Shown: positions 1 to 6,904, numbered from the stretch's first letter. The stretch: DNA of 6,904 nt from Paramuribaculum sp. (GCA_029058455.1 JAIDXU010000342.1:2948-9851); one strand, 5' to 3'. Program-made: numbers and translations. Notes: generated by a model not told the origin, from the sequence alone.

Positions 1-989
1 CGATTTCAGAGGCAGTGAAAGATTATCCCGACCTTGTGAAAAGATACCTCGGCTCGGTGGTGAGCTATGCCGACAATTTCTATGCCGCCCTCAACAGCGC
101 GGTGTTCTCCGACGGCTCGTTTGTCTACATTCCCAAAGGGGTGAGATGCCCGATGGAGCTGTCGACCTATTTCCGTATCAATGCCTCAGGCACCGGTCAG
201 TTTGAGCGCACGCTCATAGTGGCTGACGACGACGCCTACGTGAGCTACCTCGAGGGTTGCACCGCCCCCATGCGCGATGAAAATCAGCTCCATGCCGCCA
301 TTGTCGAGATAGTATGCGAGGATCGCGCCGAGGTGAAATACTCCACCGTTCAGAACTGGTATGCCGGCGATGCCCAGGGGCGCGGAGGCGTTTATAACTT
401 CGTGACCAAGCGCGGCCTGTGTCGCGGCGACCGTTCCAAACTGTCATGGACCCAGGTCGAGACCGGCTCGGCGATAACATGGAAATATCCCTCCTGTGTG
501 CTTGCCGGCGAAGGCTCGGTAGGCGAGTTCTATTCAGTGGCCGTGACCAACAACTATCAGCAGGCCGACACCGGCACAAAGATGATACACCTCGGGCGAA
601 ACACCCGCTCGACCATCGTGTCGAAAGGTATTTCGGCCGGCCATTCGCAGAACTCCTACCGCGGACTGGTGAAAGTGGCCAAAAACGCCGACGGAGTGAG
701 AAACTACACCCAGTGTGACTCGCTGCTGCTCAGCGACACCTGCGGCGCCCACACTTTCCCTTATATCGATGTGCTCAACGACACCGCCGTGGTAGAACAT
801 GAGGCCACAACCTCCAAAATCTCCGAGGAGCAGCTGTTTTACTGCAACCAGCGAGGCATACCCACCGAAGAAGCCGTAGGCCTGATTGTCAACGGATATG
901 CCCGCGAGGTGATGCAGAAGCTCCCGATGGAATTTGCAGTCGAAGCCCAGAAACTGCTCCAGATCACTCTCGAGGGTTCGGTAGGCTGA
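1..989 (+). CDS. sufB: SufB, Fe-S cluster assembly scaffold subunit (5' end missing)
   Basis: SufB is the scaffold subunit of the cytoplasmic SufBCD complex, where iron-sulfur clusters are assembled before transfer to apoproteins. The reading frame is open from the window edge (bases 1-2 end a codon; the next residues are I-S-E-A-V-K-D-Y-P). The GTG at 15 is therefore an internal valine codon, and about 155-170 N-terminal residues of a roughly 480-495-residue protein are missing. The remaining ~328 residues match SufB throughout: [20 protein letters not shown], then the EGCTAP cysteine (sulfur-acceptor position, Cys254 in E. coli), [17 protein letters not shown] (codon 714-716, aligning with E. 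coli Cys405) and HEATTS with the glutamate aligning with Glu434 (801-803). The C-terminus, [16 protein letters not shown], is the usual SufB end. It is the first visible gene of a sufBCDS operon; its promoter lies outside the window. Family assignment is essentially certain. Confidence 0.98.
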   Translation, partial: ISEAVKDYPDLVKRYLGSVVSYADNFYAALNSAVFSDGSFVYIPKGVRCPMELSTYFRINASGTGQFERTLIVADDDAYVSYLEGCTAPMRDENQLHAAIVEIVCEDRAEVKYSTVQNWYAGDAQGRGGVYNFVTKRGLCRGDRSKLSWTQVETGSAITWKYPSCVLAGEGSVGEFYSVAVTNNYQQADTGTKMIHLGRNTRSTIVSKGISAGHSQNSYRGLVKVAKNADGVRNYTQCDSLLLSDTCGAHTFPYIDVLNDTAVVEHEATTSKISEEQLFYCNQRGIPTEEAVGLIVNGYAREVMQKLPMEFAVEAQKLLQITLEGSVG

Positions 990-1028
990 CCCCCTTTTTC
1001 TCAATCATATACTAACAATAACCAAGAC

Positions 1029-1038
1029 CTGAATTCAG
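1029..1038. repeat. 10-bp perfect palindrome between sufB and sufC
   Basis: CTGAATTCAG is a perfect 10-bp palindrome ending 9 bases before the sufC start codon. It lies in the only sizeable gap (58 bp, 990-1047) inside the suf operon. With no loop it would not fold well as an RNA hairpin, so if functional it would more likely be a DNA-binding site. It could equally be chance. The rest of the gap is A/T-rich with a short C/T run (990-1001), and I see no Shine-Dalgarno sequence, as is usual in Bacteroidetes. Confidence 0.35.
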
Positions 1039-1047
1039 TCACTATAT

Positions 1048-1830
<783 letters not shown>

Positions 1831-1832
1831 CC

Positions 1833-3200
1833 ATGCCTAAGTCTAACAGTCTAACACAATACACCGACCTTTACCGCGACCACTCGGCAGAGATATGCAG
1901 CCATGCGCCCGAAGCGCTCAACGCTTTGAGACAAAATGCGCTTGATATTCTCTCTCAGAGCCGGTTGCCTGAGAAAGGTGATGAAGGATATGAGCACACC
2001 TCGCTCAACGACATGTTTGCTCCCGACTATGGCGTGAACATCAACCGCGTTAAGATGCAGGCCGACCTCTCGGCGGCTCTGCGCTGTGATGTGCCCAACA
2101 TCTCTACCCTCCTCGCCGTCAATATCAACGACATGCCGTCGGTTGCGGCACGTCGCTTGCCCGAGGGCGTGATCTTCGCCACCATGAGTCAGATTGCCGA
2201 GACCGATCCCGACTTCCTCAAAAAATATTATGGCTCCGTGGCTCCCCTCGCCAATCCCGAAGTGGCTCTCAACACCCTTCTTGCTCAGGATGGTCTGGTG
2301 ATATGGATTAAAAAGGGGGTGAATGTCGAAAAACCGCTCCAGCTCGTCAACCTGCTTGGCGCCGACTATCCGTTAATGGCCGTGAGGAGACTGCTCATAG
2401 TGATGGAACGGAATTCCTGCGCCAACCTGCTTGTGTGTGACCACACGGGTCGCGACAATGTGGAGCTTCTCAACTCATGCGTCACCGAAATCATTGTCGA
2501 AGAGGGCGCTACGCTCTCGGTGTGCGACATGGAGGAAGCCACACCCCTCACCTCGCGCTGCGGAGGTATGTTTGTGTGTCAGAAAGATGACTCCAGGTTC
2601 ACCGCCGTTGAAGTCACCTTGTCGTGTGGCAACACCCGCAACGATTTTAAAATCAACCTCGACGGTCACCACACCGAGACCCGTCTCTATGGCATGGCAA
2701 TAGCCTCATCCCGACAACATATCGACAATCAGACATATATTTCCCACACCCGGGAGAGAGGCATGTCGGATCAGCTTTTCAAATATGTGCTTACCGACGA
2801 CGCCACCGGTGCTTTCGAGGGCTTGATATATGTTGCTCCCGGCGCGGTGAAAACCGAGGCTTATCAGAGCAACCGCAATCTGCTCGGCTCATTCGGCGCG
2901 AAAATGCACTCAAAGCCTCAGCTTGAAATCTATTGCGACGATGTGAAATGCTCACACGGCGCCACCACAGGCCAGCTTGATCCCGAAGCACTCTTCTACA
3001 TGCGTTCGCGAGGCATACCCGAAGATGAAGCCCGCACAATGCTCATGCAGGCATTCATGTCTGATGTCATTTCGTCGGTTGAGATCGAAAGCCTGCGTCA
3101 GCGCCTCACCCACCTGGTAGAGCGGCGATTTGCCGGCGGAAAAGATTGCAGCGACAGCTGCGCCACAAGCTGCCACCCCTCAGCCCCTCAATCAATCTAA
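1833..3200 (+). CDS. sufD: SufD, Fe-S cluster assembly subunit, with a cysteine-rich C-terminal tail
   Basis: SufD is the SufB paralogue that pairs with it in the SufBC2D complex; the nascent cluster is thought to form at the SufB-SufD interface. The 455-residue product has an N-terminal helical region (about 1-110), a beta-helix core (about 120-380) and a C-terminal helical segment (380-433). The hallmark DDVKCSHGATTGQLD is at 369-383; His375 (codon 2955-2957) aligns with the functionally important His360 of E. coli SufD. It is followed by LFYMRSRGIPEDEA, the usual C-terminal signature. E. coli SufD is shorter (423 residues). An unusual feature is the tail after RRF (431-433), which carries Cys439, Cys443 and Cys447-His448 (C-x3-C-x3-C-H). 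Whether this tail is normal for the clade I cannot tell. The gene starts 2 bp after sufC and ends 8 bp before sufS. Confidence 0.97.
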   Translation: MPKSNSLTQYTDLYRDHSAEICSHAPEALNALRQNALDILSQSRLPEKGDEGYEHTSLNDMFAPDYGVNINRVKMQADLSAALRCDVPNISTLLAVNINDMPSVAARRLPEGVIFATMSQIAETDPDFLKKYYGSVAPLANPEVALNTLLAQDGLVIWIKKGVNVEKPLQLVNLLGADYPLMAVRRLLIVMERNSCANLLVCDHTGRDNVELLNSCVTEIIVEEGATLSVCDMEEATPLTSRCGGMFVCQKDDSRFTAVEVTLSCGNTRNDFKINLDGHHTETRLYGMAIASSRQHIDNQTYISHTRERGMSDQLFKYVLTDDATGAFEGLIYVAPGAVKTEAYQSNRNLLGSFGAKMHSKPQLEIYCDDVKCSHGATTGQLDPEALFYMRSRGIPEDEARTMLMQAFMSDVISSVEIESLRQRLTHLVERRFAGGKDCSDSCATSCHPSAPQSI

Positions 3201-3208
3201 CTCTCAGC

Positions 3209-4438
3209 ATGGCCATGAACACTCTCGACGTCACCGGGTTGCGCACAATGTTTCCCTCCCTTGAGCGGAAAATAGGCAAATATCCTCTTGTGTATCTCGA
3301 CAACACCGCCACCACCCAGACTCCCCGTCAGGTTGTCGACGCGGTCGATGACATGTATTTCAACCACAAGGCCAATGTGCATCGGGGTGTGCATACGCTG
3401 TCGCAGGAGGCTACCGCGCTGCAGGAAGCCACACGCCTGAAGGTCAAGGAATTTATCAACGCCTCCAAGACCGAAGAGGTAATTTTTACCCGTGGCACCA
3501 CCGAGTCGATCAATCTCGTGGCCGCCTCCTACGGCTCGCTGCTCAAGCCGGGCGACGAGATATTGCTCACGGTGATGGAACACCACGCCAACATAGTGCC
3601 GTGGCAGCTGCTCCGCGAGCGTCAGGGTGTGGTGATAAAGGTAGTGCCTATCCGCTCCGACGGATCGCTCGACATGGAGGCCTTTGCCAATCTCCTTAGC
3701 GACCGCACCAAAGTAGTATCTGCCACTCAGGTCAGCAATGTGCTCGGCACTGTCAATCCTGTGGCCGAAATGGCGCGCATGGCCCATGAAGCGGGCGCGG
3801 TAATGATGGTTGACGGCGCCCAGGCCGTGGCCCACACCAAAGTAGATGTTCAGGCCATCGACGCCGATTTCTATGCTTTCTCCTCCCACAAGATGTATGG
3901 CCCCGCGGGAGTTGGAGTGCTCTACGGCAAGCGTCATCTGCTTGAAAAAATGCCGCCGTGGCAGGGGGGAGGCGAAATGATCGCCAAAGTGACATTCGAG
4001 CATACCACCTTCGCCGAACTGCCGTTTAAATTCGAGGCCGGTACCCCCGACTTTGTTGATATAGCCGCCCTGTCGTCGGCAATCGACTTCCTCAACCACA
4101 CCGGGCTCGACGCCATAGCCGCCCACGAGCAGAAGTTGCTCACACATACCACCCGACGCATGATCGCCGAAATTCCCGAAATAAGAATCTTCGGCACCGC
4201 CCCGGGCAAAGAGGCCATCATCTCATTTCTCATAGGCAACGCTCACCACTATGACACCGGCCTGTTGCTCGACAAGCTCGGTTTTGCCGTGCGCACAGGC
4301 CACCATTGCGCCCAGCCGCTCATGCATGCGCTCGGCATTGAAGGCACCGTTAGAGCTTCATTCGCCCTCTACAACACGATTGAAGAAGCCGACGCCTTTG
4401 TCGACGCCCTAAGACGCATTGCCCCGATGTTGATCTGA
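3209..4438 (+). CDS. sufS: SufS, group II cysteine desulfurase
   Basis: SufS is the pyridoxal-phosphate enzyme that converts cysteine to alanine and holds the sulfur as a persulfide for delivery to SufBCD. From the ATG at 3209 the product is 409 residues, matching the family (E. coli 406). Visible active-site residues are His125 in MEHHANIVPW, Asp202 and Gln205 in VDGAQAVAH, the PLP-lysine Lys228 in SSHKMYGP (codon 3890-3892), the persulfide Cys367 in RTGHHCAQP (codon 4307-4309) and Arg382 in VRASFALYN. The RTGHHCAQP context marks the SufS/CsdA group rather than IscS/NifS. The frame stays open upstream to a TTG at 3146 inside sufD, but those extra residues do not resemble SufS. The ATGs at 3209 and 3215 are the sensible starts; 3215 would give 407 residues. 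SufS needs a sulfur-accepting partner (SufE or SufU), and none is encoded in this window. Confidence 0.97.
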   Translation: MAMNTLDVTGLRTMFPSLERKIGKYPLVYLDNTATTQTPRQVVDAVDDMYFNHKANVHRGVHTLSQEATALQEATRLKVKEFINASKTEEVIFTRGTTESINLVAASYGSLLKPGDEILLTVMEHHANIVPWQLLRERQGVVIKVVPIRSDGSLDMEAFANLLSDRTKVVSATQVSNVLGTVNPVAEMARMAHEAGAVMMVDGAQAVAHTKVDVQAIDADFYAFSSHKMYGPAGVGVLYGKRHLLEKMPPWQGGGEMIAKVTFEHTTFAELPFKFEAGTPDFVDIAALSSAIDFLNHTGLDAIAAHEQKLLTHTTRRMIAEIPEIRIFGTAPGKEAIISFLIGNAHHYDTGLLLDKLGFAVRTGHHCAQPLMHALGIEGTVRASFALYNTIEEADAFVDALRRIAPMLI

Positions 4439-4464
4439 AAACGAACATTTTTCCTTGCCGGAGT

Positions 4465-4482
4465 GTATAATAAGTATAATAA
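4465..4482. repeat. Tandem 9-bp direct repeat between sufS and the DUF308 gene
   Basis: GTATAATAA occurs twice back to back (4465-4473 and 4474-4482) in the 77-bp A/T-rich gap after sufS. Just downstream, ACTTATA-ACTTATT (4491-4504) is a near-perfect 7-bp tandem repeat, and AATAAGT (4469-4475) is the exact reverse complement of ACTTATT (4498-4504). These could be a regulator-binding site or a weak A/T-rich hairpin ahead of the next gene. TATAAT inside the repeat looks like a proteobacterial -10 box, but Bacteroidetes promoters use TAnnTTTG, so I do not call a promoter. I see no GC-rich terminator here. Confidence 0.5.
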
Positions 4483-4515
4483 CTCACAAAACTTATAACT
4501 TATTCCGTTTCAATT

Positions 4516-5112
4516 ATGAAATCCTCCGGTAACTCATGGCTCACTACCATAATAGTCTTTGTGGTGGGCATTCTTCTGATAGTTTGGCATTCGCGTATCG
4601 ACATTCTCAACTGGCTGGTGATACTCGTCGGCTCTATGCTCGTAATCCCCGCAATCTACTCGTTTATAGCCGCTATGATGCGCAAGCGCAAAGCCGGTGA
4701 AGAAGAAAGAGGTGGTGGCACGGGTGCTCCCAACTCCACTATCTGGACCTCGATAGGAGCCGCCGCGCTCGGATTGTGGATGATATTCAGCCCCAATTTC
4801 TTCGTAGGCTTGATAGCCTATATCTTCGGCGCGATACTCGTGCTCTACGGCATTTATCATATCATCACCATCAGCGTGTGGAGCCGCCCCTACATTCTTC
4901 CCTTCTGGTTCTACATCATTCCCATACTCATGATTCTTGCCGGCATCGTATTGCTCTGCACCTCGGTCAGAACTATGAACTCGGTAGTGGTGCTCATCAC
5001 CGGCATAGCCCTTGTAGCCTCAAGCCTCAACACCGTGCTTGAAACTGTGGCGGTCAACCCTACCCGCCGTCAGGAACCTGACCGGGAATCTGACAAGCAG
5101 ATCACTGAATAA
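4516..5112 (+). CDS. DUF308/HdeD-like six-helix membrane protein
   Basis: This 198-residue protein is predicted to sit in the inner membrane with six hydrophobic segments at about 9-24, 33-53, 78-92, 94-119, 128-149 and 155-172. A basic/acidic, glycine-rich loop (RKRKAGEEERGGGTG, 56-70) splits it into two three-helix halves, and the C-terminal tail (182-198) is charged. The repeated pattern of G-rich helices (GAAALGLWMIFSP, FGAILVLYGIYHI) is typical of the HdeD/DUF308 family (PF03729), which includes E. coli HdeD, linked to acid resistance. The biochemical role of most members, including this one, is unknown. It follows sufS by 77 bp on the same strand, so it may be read through from the suf operon or have its own promoter. 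Its 3' end overlaps the opposite-strand GNAT gene by 11 bp. Family call is likely; the link to Fe-S assembly is only positional. Confidence 0.85.
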   Translation: MKSSGNSWLTTIIVFVVGILLIVWHSRIDILNWLVILVGSMLVIPAIYSFIAAMMRKRKAGEEERGGGTGAPNSTIWTSIGAAALGLWMIFSPNFFVGLIAYIFGAILVLYGIYHIITISVWSRPYILPFWFYIIPILMILAGIVLLCTSVRTMNSVVVLITGIALVASSLNTVLETVAVNPTRRQEPDRESDKQITE

Positions 5113-5683
5113 TCTGAAGATGATCCATCAAATGACCCGCAAAAGGCCGTGACCCGACTTTTTTGAAACCTACAGAGTCATAAAGCCTGCGGGCACGCAT
5201 ATTATCCGGCTCACACAGCAACCCCAACGGTTTTCCTGTGCGGGCCGCTTTCTTTGCAGCATCTTCTATAAGGGCGCGCCCCACACCCCGGCGGCGATAT
5301 TGCGGCAGGGTCATCAGCGTGTCGAGATAAAACTCATCAGGCTCGGTTTCCCCCGGCAATTCCTCCACCTCGGCAGGGGTCATATCCCAGCCGAGATTCC
5401 TGTTAGCCTCATCAAAAAACGGGCGGCGCAACTCCTTAAGTTTCGCTCCGTCATAGCTTATGCACACCCCGGCGGCATTTCCCTCATCATCGCGCGCTAT
5501 GCGTGAATTGAGATAGGAATACTGGGTGTCGTCGCGGGCCGCAAGACGCATGAAAAGATCATGCACATCCTGTGCCGTGTGATGTTCACCGGCAAGATTA
5601 TCGGTAAGTTCAGGGCCAATGGCCGCTAATATCGCATCGGCTATCAATGACGCCTCCGCAGGCGTAGCTGTTTCAATTCTCAT
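5102..5683 (-). CDS. GNAT-family N-acetyltransferase
   Basis: The 193-residue product is a GNAT enzyme, expected to transfer an acetyl group from acetyl-CoA to an unidentified amine. It opens with MRIETATPAEASLIADAI, the usual strand-1/helix-1 start. The acetyl-CoA-binding motif A is LDTLMTLPQYRRRGVGRALI, about residues 120-139, with R130-x-x-G133-x-G135. Motif B follows as LLCEPDNMRARRLYDSVGFKKVG (155-177), with Asn161 and Tyr168 in the expected places. A long insert (about 82-117) between strands 3 and 4 carries many charged residues and may shape the substrate pocket. The ATG at 5683 is preceded by a candidate Bacteroidetes -7 element. Base composition (about 58% GC in one counted line) matches the suf genes, unlike the two genes further right. 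It converges on the DUF308 gene with an 11-bp overlap. The substrate cannot be told from the sequence. Confidence 0.9.
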   Translation of the reverse strand: MRIETATPAEASLIADAILAAIGPELTDNLAGEHHTAQDVHDLFMRLAARDDTQYSYLNSRIARDDEGNAAGVCISYDGAKLKELRRPFFDEANRNLGWDMTPAEVEELPGETEPDEFYLDTLMTLPQYRRRGVGRALIEDAAKKAARTGKPLGLLCEPDNMRARRLYDSVGFKKVGSRPFAGHLMDHLQIIQ

Positions 5684-5708
5684 AACTTGAAATCATTGTT
5701 TCGCTCCA

Positions 5709-5716
5709 CAAAGATA
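5709..5716 (-). promoter_or_regulatory. Candidate Bacteroidetes -7 promoter element for the GNAT gene
   Basis: Read on the minus strand this is TATCTTTG, an exact match to the TAnnTTTG -7 consensus of Bacteroidetes primary sigma factors, 25 bases before the ATG at 5683. That would give a short 5' leader of roughly 20 bases. I do not find a TTTG -33 element at the usual 19-21-base distance; the nearest TTG is only 12 bases away. The 93-bp gap (5684-5776) otherwise holds a near-palindrome AATTAGGCCAATT (5758-5770) and no clear terminator. Confidence 0.45.
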
Positions 5717-5776
5717 ACCATTTTTCCCCAACCCGACTACCCTCCCCCATTAGTCAAATTAGGCCAATTCTACCAA

Positions 5777-6445
5777 TTATAGATAAAGAGCGGTGAAGGC
5801 TTTTTCGAGACGGGGTATCGGGTCGGAAAAATGATTGCCCGGCACGCTCTCAAACTCAGCTTTTATTCCGGCTGCTCTAAGCAGCTTTATAATCTCATCG
5901 GTATTTGCACCAACCGAATTAAAAGCCTTGACATTTGATCGGGATTCCTGATTGCCAAGCAAAAAATATCCCATGCCGGATTTTCGGGGAATATCTATCT
6001 TATTCATCCAGTCAATAAAGCCCTCATACCAGAATGAGCCGGAAAGCGAAGCTATGCTCCTGAATGTATCACACACCATCCATTGCCACAGCGCAAACAA
6101 TCCCGACATTGACACTCCCACAAGATCGCGTTCAGCGGTCTTGTCAATTCCGAGAGCATTTTCAATGCGGGGAATAACCTTATCCTGCAATAGTTTGAGA
6201 AACTCAGGTGACTCACCCTTGAAGTCGGCATCGCCTTTAGGCACACCCGGAGCGGGCCACGGGCTAAACACATTCTGCCAATCCATGCCGGTTACAACAA
6301 CTATTGTCACTCCATATTTTTCAGCTGCCGGTTCAATCCAATTCCCAAGCATATTCATCGGATAGAGAATATAGGCGATTTTGTTTTTATTCACTGTAGA
6401 ACTGCAAAGGCAGCTCAGGTTATCAATATTAATTGTCTGTGTCAT
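5777..6445 (-). CDS. Putative esterase, alpha/beta hydrolase of the esterase D/enterochelin-esterase type
   Basis: The 222-residue product resembles small serine hydrolases of the putative-esterase family (PF00756), which includes siderophore esterases such as IroE and BesA and also S-formylglutathione hydrolases. Supporting segments in order are a strand IAYILYPMN (23-31), a second strand VTIVVVTGMDW (46-56), PWPAPGVPKGDADFKGESPEF (62-82) and LLQDKVIPRIE (85-95). Then come the nucleophile elbow LVGVSMSGLFALW (108-120) with Ser112 (codon 6110-6112), the strand YFLLGNQES (160-168) with Glu167 as a candidate acid, and catalytic His205 in VPGNHFSDPIPRLEKA. The elbow is G-x-S-x-S-G instead of the usual G-x-S-x-G-G. 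There is no signal peptide, so it is likely cytoplasmic. Its start overlaps the upstream GNAT gene by 17 bp, so the two are probably one transcription unit. The substrate is unknown; a siderophore or another acyl ester is only a possibility. Confidence 0.8.
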   Translation of the reverse strand: MTQTINIDNLSCLCSSTVNKNKIAYILYPMNMLGNWIEPAAEKYGVTIVVVTGMDWQNVFSPWPAPGVPKGDADFKGESPEFLKLLQDKVIPRIENALGIDKTAERDLVGVSMSGLFALWQWMVCDTFRSIASLSGSFWYEGFIDWMNKIDIPRKSGMGYFLLGNQESRSNVKAFNSVGANTDEIIKLLRAAGIKAEFESVPGNHFSDPIPRLEKAFTALYL

Positions 6446-6887
6446 AATATTTCATCATATCAGCCATATCACGGAATCCGAGTGAGGCATACACCGGTTT
6501 CCCATCGGCTGTTGTTTCAAGATATATCTTGCCGCACGCATGTTTCTTTGCCTCGCTCACCAATCGAGAGACAATCCTGTGGGCGATGCCTTTATTTCGA
6601 TATGCCTTGCGCACATATATGTTCATCAGATAGGCACACTTGCCTGAAGGATTGTCGGGTGAAGGGAGCTCGTCACTGAAACATATTCCTCCGCAGCCGC
6701 AGTCCTCACCCTCACACAAAGCTACCAATGCGACATGACTACCGTCAGCAACATGGCGCAGATAGTATTGCCGGTTAGCTTCGAGCAGCGTCAACTCAGC
6801 CTCTTGACCAAACACATTTTTTATCACCTCCCTGCGCCAATCTATCAGAGTATCGATATCCTTTATTTCTCTTAATTCAATCATCAT
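6429..6887 (-). CDS. GNAT-family N-acetyltransferase
   Basis: This 152-residue protein is a compact GNAT acetyltransferase using acetyl-CoA on an unidentified substrate. Motif A is YLMNIYVRKAYRNKGIAHRIV (86-106), with R97-x-x-G100-x-A102, and motif B is IYLETTADGKPVYASLGFRDM (121-141). The strand 2-3 hairpin has four cysteines close together (Cys58, Cys63, Cys65, Cys69); the CGGICF part is common in the family, the extra DCGC less so. There are two possible starts, ATG at 6887 and ATG at 6884. The AGGAGG just upstream is 3 bases from the first and 6 from the second, which slightly favours the second (151 residues). The gene overlaps the esterase gene by 17 bp and probably shares its transcript. 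GC is visibly lower than in the suf genes. It is unrelated in detail to the GNAT at 5102-5683. Confidence 0.9.
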   Translation of the reverse strand: MMIELREIKDIDTLIDWRREVIKNVFGQEAELTLLEANRQYYLRHVADGSHVALVALCEGEDCGCGGICFSDELPSPDNPSGKCAYLMNIYVRKAYRNKGIAHRIVSRLVSEAKKHACGKIYLETTADGKPVYASLGFRDMADMMKYYDTDN

Positions 6888-6888
6888 A

Positions 6889-6896
6889 CTCCTCCT
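6889..6896 (-). promoter_or_regulatory. Shine-Dalgarno-like site before the GNAT gene
   Basis: On the minus strand this reads AGGAGGAG, a strong match to the anti-Shine-Dalgarno sequence, ending 1 base before the ATG at 6887 and 4 bases before the ATG at 6884. Such sites are rare before Bacteroidetes genes, and no other gene in the window has one. It may be a real ribosome-binding site, a sign of foreign origin, or simply coding sequence of an upstream gene, since a frame ending in K-I-G-G-V-stop runs through it. Confidence 0.4.
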
Positions 6897-6904
6897 ATTT
6901 TCAT

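Noticed and set aside
15..17. GTG at 15 as the real start of sufB
   Set aside because: The frame is open to the window edge and the residues before the GTG continue the SufB sequence; about a third of the protein is simply outside the window.
3146..3208. Upstream TTG start for sufS, giving a 21-residue extension
   Set aside because: The extension overlaps the end of sufD and does not resemble a SufS N-terminus; the ATG at 3209 gives the normal family length.
3197..4147. Long open frame (316 codons) on the minus strand opposite sufS
   Set aside because: It lies entirely opposite a certain gene, its translation is rich in G, H and V from the complement of biased codons, and it shows no recognisable domain. 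High GC at third positions explains the lack of stops.
4466..4480. TATAAT boxes as sigma-70 type -10 promoters
   Set aside because: Bacteroidetes primary promoters use TAnnTTTG; the boxes come from a tandem repeat in A/T-rich DNA and have no matching upstream element.
5141..5164. Possible terminator AAAAG...CTTTTTT on the plus strand just after the DUF308 gene
   Set aside because: The stem is only about five mostly A-T pairs with a 12-base loop that does not pair further, and the site is within the GNAT coding region, whose codons explain it.

Overview
The window looks like a chromosomal segment of a member of the Bacteroidales. The support is the gene order sufB-sufC-sufD-sufS with no sufA at the front, the moderately high GC of the suf genes (about 60-68% in the 60-base lines I counted), A/T-rich gene starts without Shine-Dalgarno sequences, and a TAnnTTTG-type -7 element. 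A gut lineage such as Muribaculaceae would fit, but I cannot place it further from the sequence alone.

Positions 1-4438, plus strand: the core SUF iron-sulfur cluster assembly operon. The 5' part of sufB is cut off by the window edge. sufB is followed after 58 bp by sufC, then 2 bp to sufD, then 8 bp to sufS. SufB, SufC and SufD form the scaffold/ATPase complex on which Fe-S clusters are built; SufS is the PLP cysteine desulfurase that supplies sulfur. The catalytic residues I know for these proteins are all present. No sufE, sufU or sufA lies in the window.

Positions 4439-5112, plus strand: a 77-bp A/T-rich gap with a perfect tandem 9-bp repeat, then a six-helix DUF308/HdeD-like membrane protein gene. 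It may be read from the suf operon or from its own promoter.

Positions 5102-6904, minus strand: three small genes pointing toward the suf cluster. A GNAT acetyltransferase gene (5102-5683) overlaps the DUF308 gene tail to tail by 11 bp and has a candidate -7 promoter element. Further right, a second GNAT gene (6429-6887) and an esterase-like alpha/beta hydrolase gene (5777-6445) form a two-gene unit overlapping by 17 bp, at visibly lower GC (about 32-48% in counted lines). This pair may be a more recent arrival.

Most of the window is a conserved housekeeping operon. I see no convincing new biological system, and no RNA genes, CRISPR, insertion sequences or prophage. The points worth a second look are small: a cysteine-rich tail on SufD, a variant nucleophile elbow in the esterase, short repeats and a palindrome between genes, and the coupled low-GC GNAT/esterase pair.
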